The notes under the pieces: generated by a model
What the model was told of the DNA's origin: nothing
Database searches by the model: none
What the model saw: the letters and a program-made list of their open reading frames with translations, nothing else
From: Chryseobacterium gleum
GTDB taxonomy: Bacteria > Bacteroidota > Bacteroidia > Flavobacteriales_C > GCA-002722245
DNA length: 15,379 nucleotides
Reading direction: 5' to 3'
NCBI GenBank assembly: GCA_945903925.1
Contig: CAMDPJ010000026.1
Span: 1 to 15,379 of the forward strand
Made by a program: the position numbers and the translations under genes
Shown: positions 13,926 to 15,379 of the stretch, piece by piece
Numbering within the stretch: position 1 is the first letter of the stretch
Layout of the letters: every line of letters begins with the position of its first letter

Positions 13926-14702
13926 CTATTTTGGAATCGCAATGGTATCACAAGTAAAAAACAACTGAACAGGAGTGCCTGGTTTCAGCATCATACCGTT
14001 TTTGTATTCGGGTATCTGACGCACCACGAAGGCCCCCATACTATCCGTTTCTGTTTTACACAAGTTGCCCATTTGAATAGGCTCTACCAAAAAACCTAAA
14101 GATTTGGCCCTATTGCTTGCTTCTTTTAAAGTTCCAGCAAACTGCTCGTAATAAATAGAAGCTTTAGATGACCCCGACACAATTAATTCTACCATATCAC
14201 CTTCATCGATTAATGTTTCGCCAGTAATAATTTTCTTACCCTTATAATTCAAGCCCAATACCACCCCAGCAGGTGTAGATGGTTTGTTGGTTACTTTAAC
14301 TTTAACGCCATAAGACTGAAGAATAGACATGGCCGATCGGAGCGATAAATCTTTCACCGATTCTTTAATAGTGATTTTCTTTTTAGTTCTTGCGTTAATG
14401 GTGATGTACATTGTTCTGCCGTCTTTCACAAAACTTTCTGGCGAAGGAGATTGATCGATTACGATACCTTTAGGTTTTTTATTGTCGAAAACAGAATCGT
14501 TGATGATGTACTCAAAACCTTCTTCGGTGATAAAAGCATCTAAATCTTCCACATTTTTACCAATAACATTAGGCACTGGCATTTTCTCTCCATGATGGGT
14601 AAAATTACCGAGATAAGAAATCACGAAAAAAATGAGTCCGGCCGCAATAAGCAACATTAAAAACAAACTCAAAAAAAAGGCTTTACTAAATAGAAATTTC
14701 AT
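13926..14702 (-). CDS. Membrane-anchored triple-PASTA-domain protein without a kinase domain
   Basis: The 258-residue protein has a short cytoplasmic tail (MKFLFSK), one membrane helix at about residues 8-31 and a periplasmic region of three PASTA repeats. Repeat 1 is ~41-105 (MPVPNVIGKNVEDL ... VIDQSPSPESFVKDG). Repeat 2 is ~112-178 (SVKDLSLRSAMSILQSYGV ... GETLIDEGDMVELIVSG). Repeat 3 is ~185-252 (QFAGTLKEASNRAKSLGF ... VVRQIPEYKNGMMLKPG). In Firmicutes and Actinobacteria these repeats sense or bind muropeptides and are fused to Ser/Thr kinases or penicillin-binding proteins. Here there is no catalytic domain, and that stand-alone form is common in Bacteroidota. Peptidoglycan binding is inference, supported by the divergent ddl gene. 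It is the first gene of the minus-strand unit, 48 bp ahead of the T9SS gene. Confidence 0.92.
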   Translation of the reverse strand: MKFLFSKAFFLSLFLMLLIAAGLIFFVISYLGNFTHHGEKMPVPNVIGKNVEDLDAFITEEGFEYIINDSVFDNKKPKGIVIDQSPSPESFVKDGRTMYITINARTKKKITIKESVKDLSLRSAMSILQSYGVKVKVTNKPSTPAGVVLGLNYKGKKIITGETLIDEGDMVELIVSGSSKASIYYEQFAGTLKEASNRAKSLGFLVEPIQMGNLCKTETDSMGAFVVRQIPEYKNGMMLKPGTPVQLFFTCDTIAIPK

Positions 14703-14803
14703 TGCTTATGTACCACTTATTAACAAGCGAATATAAATTATATCTTTCACTTGAAAGACTTTAAAGCGACGAAAGATTTAAATTAGCTGCATAAAATTGA
14801 AAT
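14703..14803. promoter_or_regulatory. Divergent promoter region between the PASTA gene and ddl, with a 16-nt palindrome
   Basis: The 101-bp AT-rich spacer must drive both units. TCTTTCA (14743-14749), CT, TGAAAGA (14752-14758) is a perfect inverted repeat with a 2-nt centre. It overlaps TATCTTTC (14741-14748), one mismatch from the TAnnTTTG -7 box on the plus strand, which would give ddl a leader of about 50 nt. On the minus strand TATATTCG (complement of 14730-14737) is a one-mismatch -7 box for the PASTA gene. No good TTTG -33 box is seen for either, so exact starts are uncertain. Confidence 0.45.
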
Positions 14804-15379
14804 ATGAAAAACATTGCTCTTGTTTATGGTGGATTTAGCAAAGAGGCTGAAATATCAGAAAAAAGTGCCTATCAAGCTAAAAATGCTCTAGCTAAAAGCC
14901 CTTACAACATCTACCCAATTTTTATTTCAAAAGAAAAATGGGTGTATAAGAATGATGCTGGCGCTGAATTCCCAGTAGATAAAAATGATTTTTCTGTTAC
15001 TGTTGATGGCAAAAAAATACTTTTCGATAAAGCGCTAAATCTAATTCACGGTGCACCAGGTGAAAATGGTGTGTTGGGTAGTTATTTCAGCTTAATTGGC
15101 TTACCTTATACTTCTAGCGGAGTATTGACATCAGCATTAACCATGAATAAAAACTGGACGACCAGGTTCCTGAAAGAAAGTGGTATTACAGTACCCGCTT
15201 CCTTTGTGGTTTACAGAGGAGACGAAGTTGCTGAATACTTACCTAAAGCTAAATACCCATGTTTCGTTAAGCCTAACAATGGTGGCTCGAGCGTAGGAAC
15301 GTCGAAAGCAAAAAACGAAGAAGAATTAATTAAAGCCTTAGAAATTGCCTTTCAACATGACGATGAGATAATTGTAGAA
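14804..15379 (+). CDS. ddl: D-alanine--D-alanine ligase, 5' part (runs off the right edge)
   Basis: The ATG at 14804 opens 192 codons with no stop before the window ends. Ddl joins two D-alanines with ATP to give the dipeptide that ends the peptidoglycan stem peptide, in the cytosol. MKNIALVYGGFSKEAEISEKSA is the family start ('GG.S.E..VS..S'). LIHGAPGENGVLGSYFSLIG and LPYTSSGVLTSALTMNK fit the 'HG..GEDG...G.....G.PYTG..V..SA..MDK' signature, with Asn for Asp in GENG. KYPCFVKPNNGGSSVGTSKA is the ATP-grasp lysine and glycine loop. About 190 residues of a usual ~320-360 are present, so the Mg-binding and omega-loop residues are outside the window. It diverges from the PASTA unit. Confidence 0.95.
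   Translation, partial: MKNIALVYGGFSKEAEISEKSAYQAKNALAKSPYNIYPIFISKEKWVYKNDAGAEFPVDKNDFSVTVDGKKILFDKALNLIHGAPGENGVLGSYFSLIGLPYTSSGVLTSALTMNKNWTTRFLKESGITVPASFVVYRGDEVAEYLPKAKYPCFVKPNNGGSSVGTSKAKNEEELIKALEIAFQHDDEIIVE

Overview
The window looks like chromosomal DNA from a member of the Bacteroidota, most likely a Flavobacteriales- or Sphingobacteriales-type organism. It is AT-rich. It encodes a type IX secretion (T9SS, Por-type) C-terminal sorting domain on one intact protein (11694-13877, -) and on one gene fragment (136-312, +). Several start regions match the Bacteroidota promoter form TTTG-N19-TAnnTTTG, and most starts lack a clear Shine-Dalgarno. The mix of fused RibBA, DnaB, an RluD-type enzyme, a kinase-less PASTA protein and Ddl also fits. 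I see no tRNA, rRNA, CRISPR array or phage module.

Left part (1-2060): a decayed, very AT-rich accessory stretch. It holds the 3' remnant of a T9SS-cargo gene, a polytopic membrane protein (309-1721) whose start overlaps that remnant, and the 3' end of an IS3-family transposase on the minus strand (about 1756-1950). An 8-bp perfect hairpin sits at the break in the transposase homology. A lipoprotein gene (2060-2884) follows, with an ECF-like promoter candidate in front and a strong intrinsic terminator behind.

Middle part (2953-9696): ribBA (-) and an SGNH-hydrolase-like gene (+) diverge from a 38-bp spacer that is mostly a perfect dyad carrying promoter-like boxes on both strands. The SGNH gene converges on a small exported rhodanese-like gene (-). 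That gene diverges from dnaB (+), which has the best promoter match in the window. Behind dnaB, overlapping or nearly touching, come an exported protein of a family often labelled 'asparagine synthetase B' (probably wrongly) and a CgeB-like glycosyltransferase. These three probably form one transcription unit.

Right part (9700-15379): a tightly packed minus-strand unit reads PASTA membrane protein, T9SS-sorted surface protein, RluD-type pseudouridine synthase and SAM methyltransferase. Junctions are 48 bp, a 1-nt overlap and 3 bp. It diverges from ddl (+), which runs off the right edge. PASTA domains bind peptidoglycan or muropeptides in other bacteria and Ddl makes the D-Ala-D-Ala precursor, so this end has a cell-wall flavour.

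I did not find a clearly new multi-gene system. The most unusual items are the exported GATase1-like protein coupled to dnaB, the cysteine-rich rhodanese loop, the symmetric ribBA divergent promoter, the ECF-like promoter and the left-edge gene graveyard. All family calls were made by eye from translated sequence.
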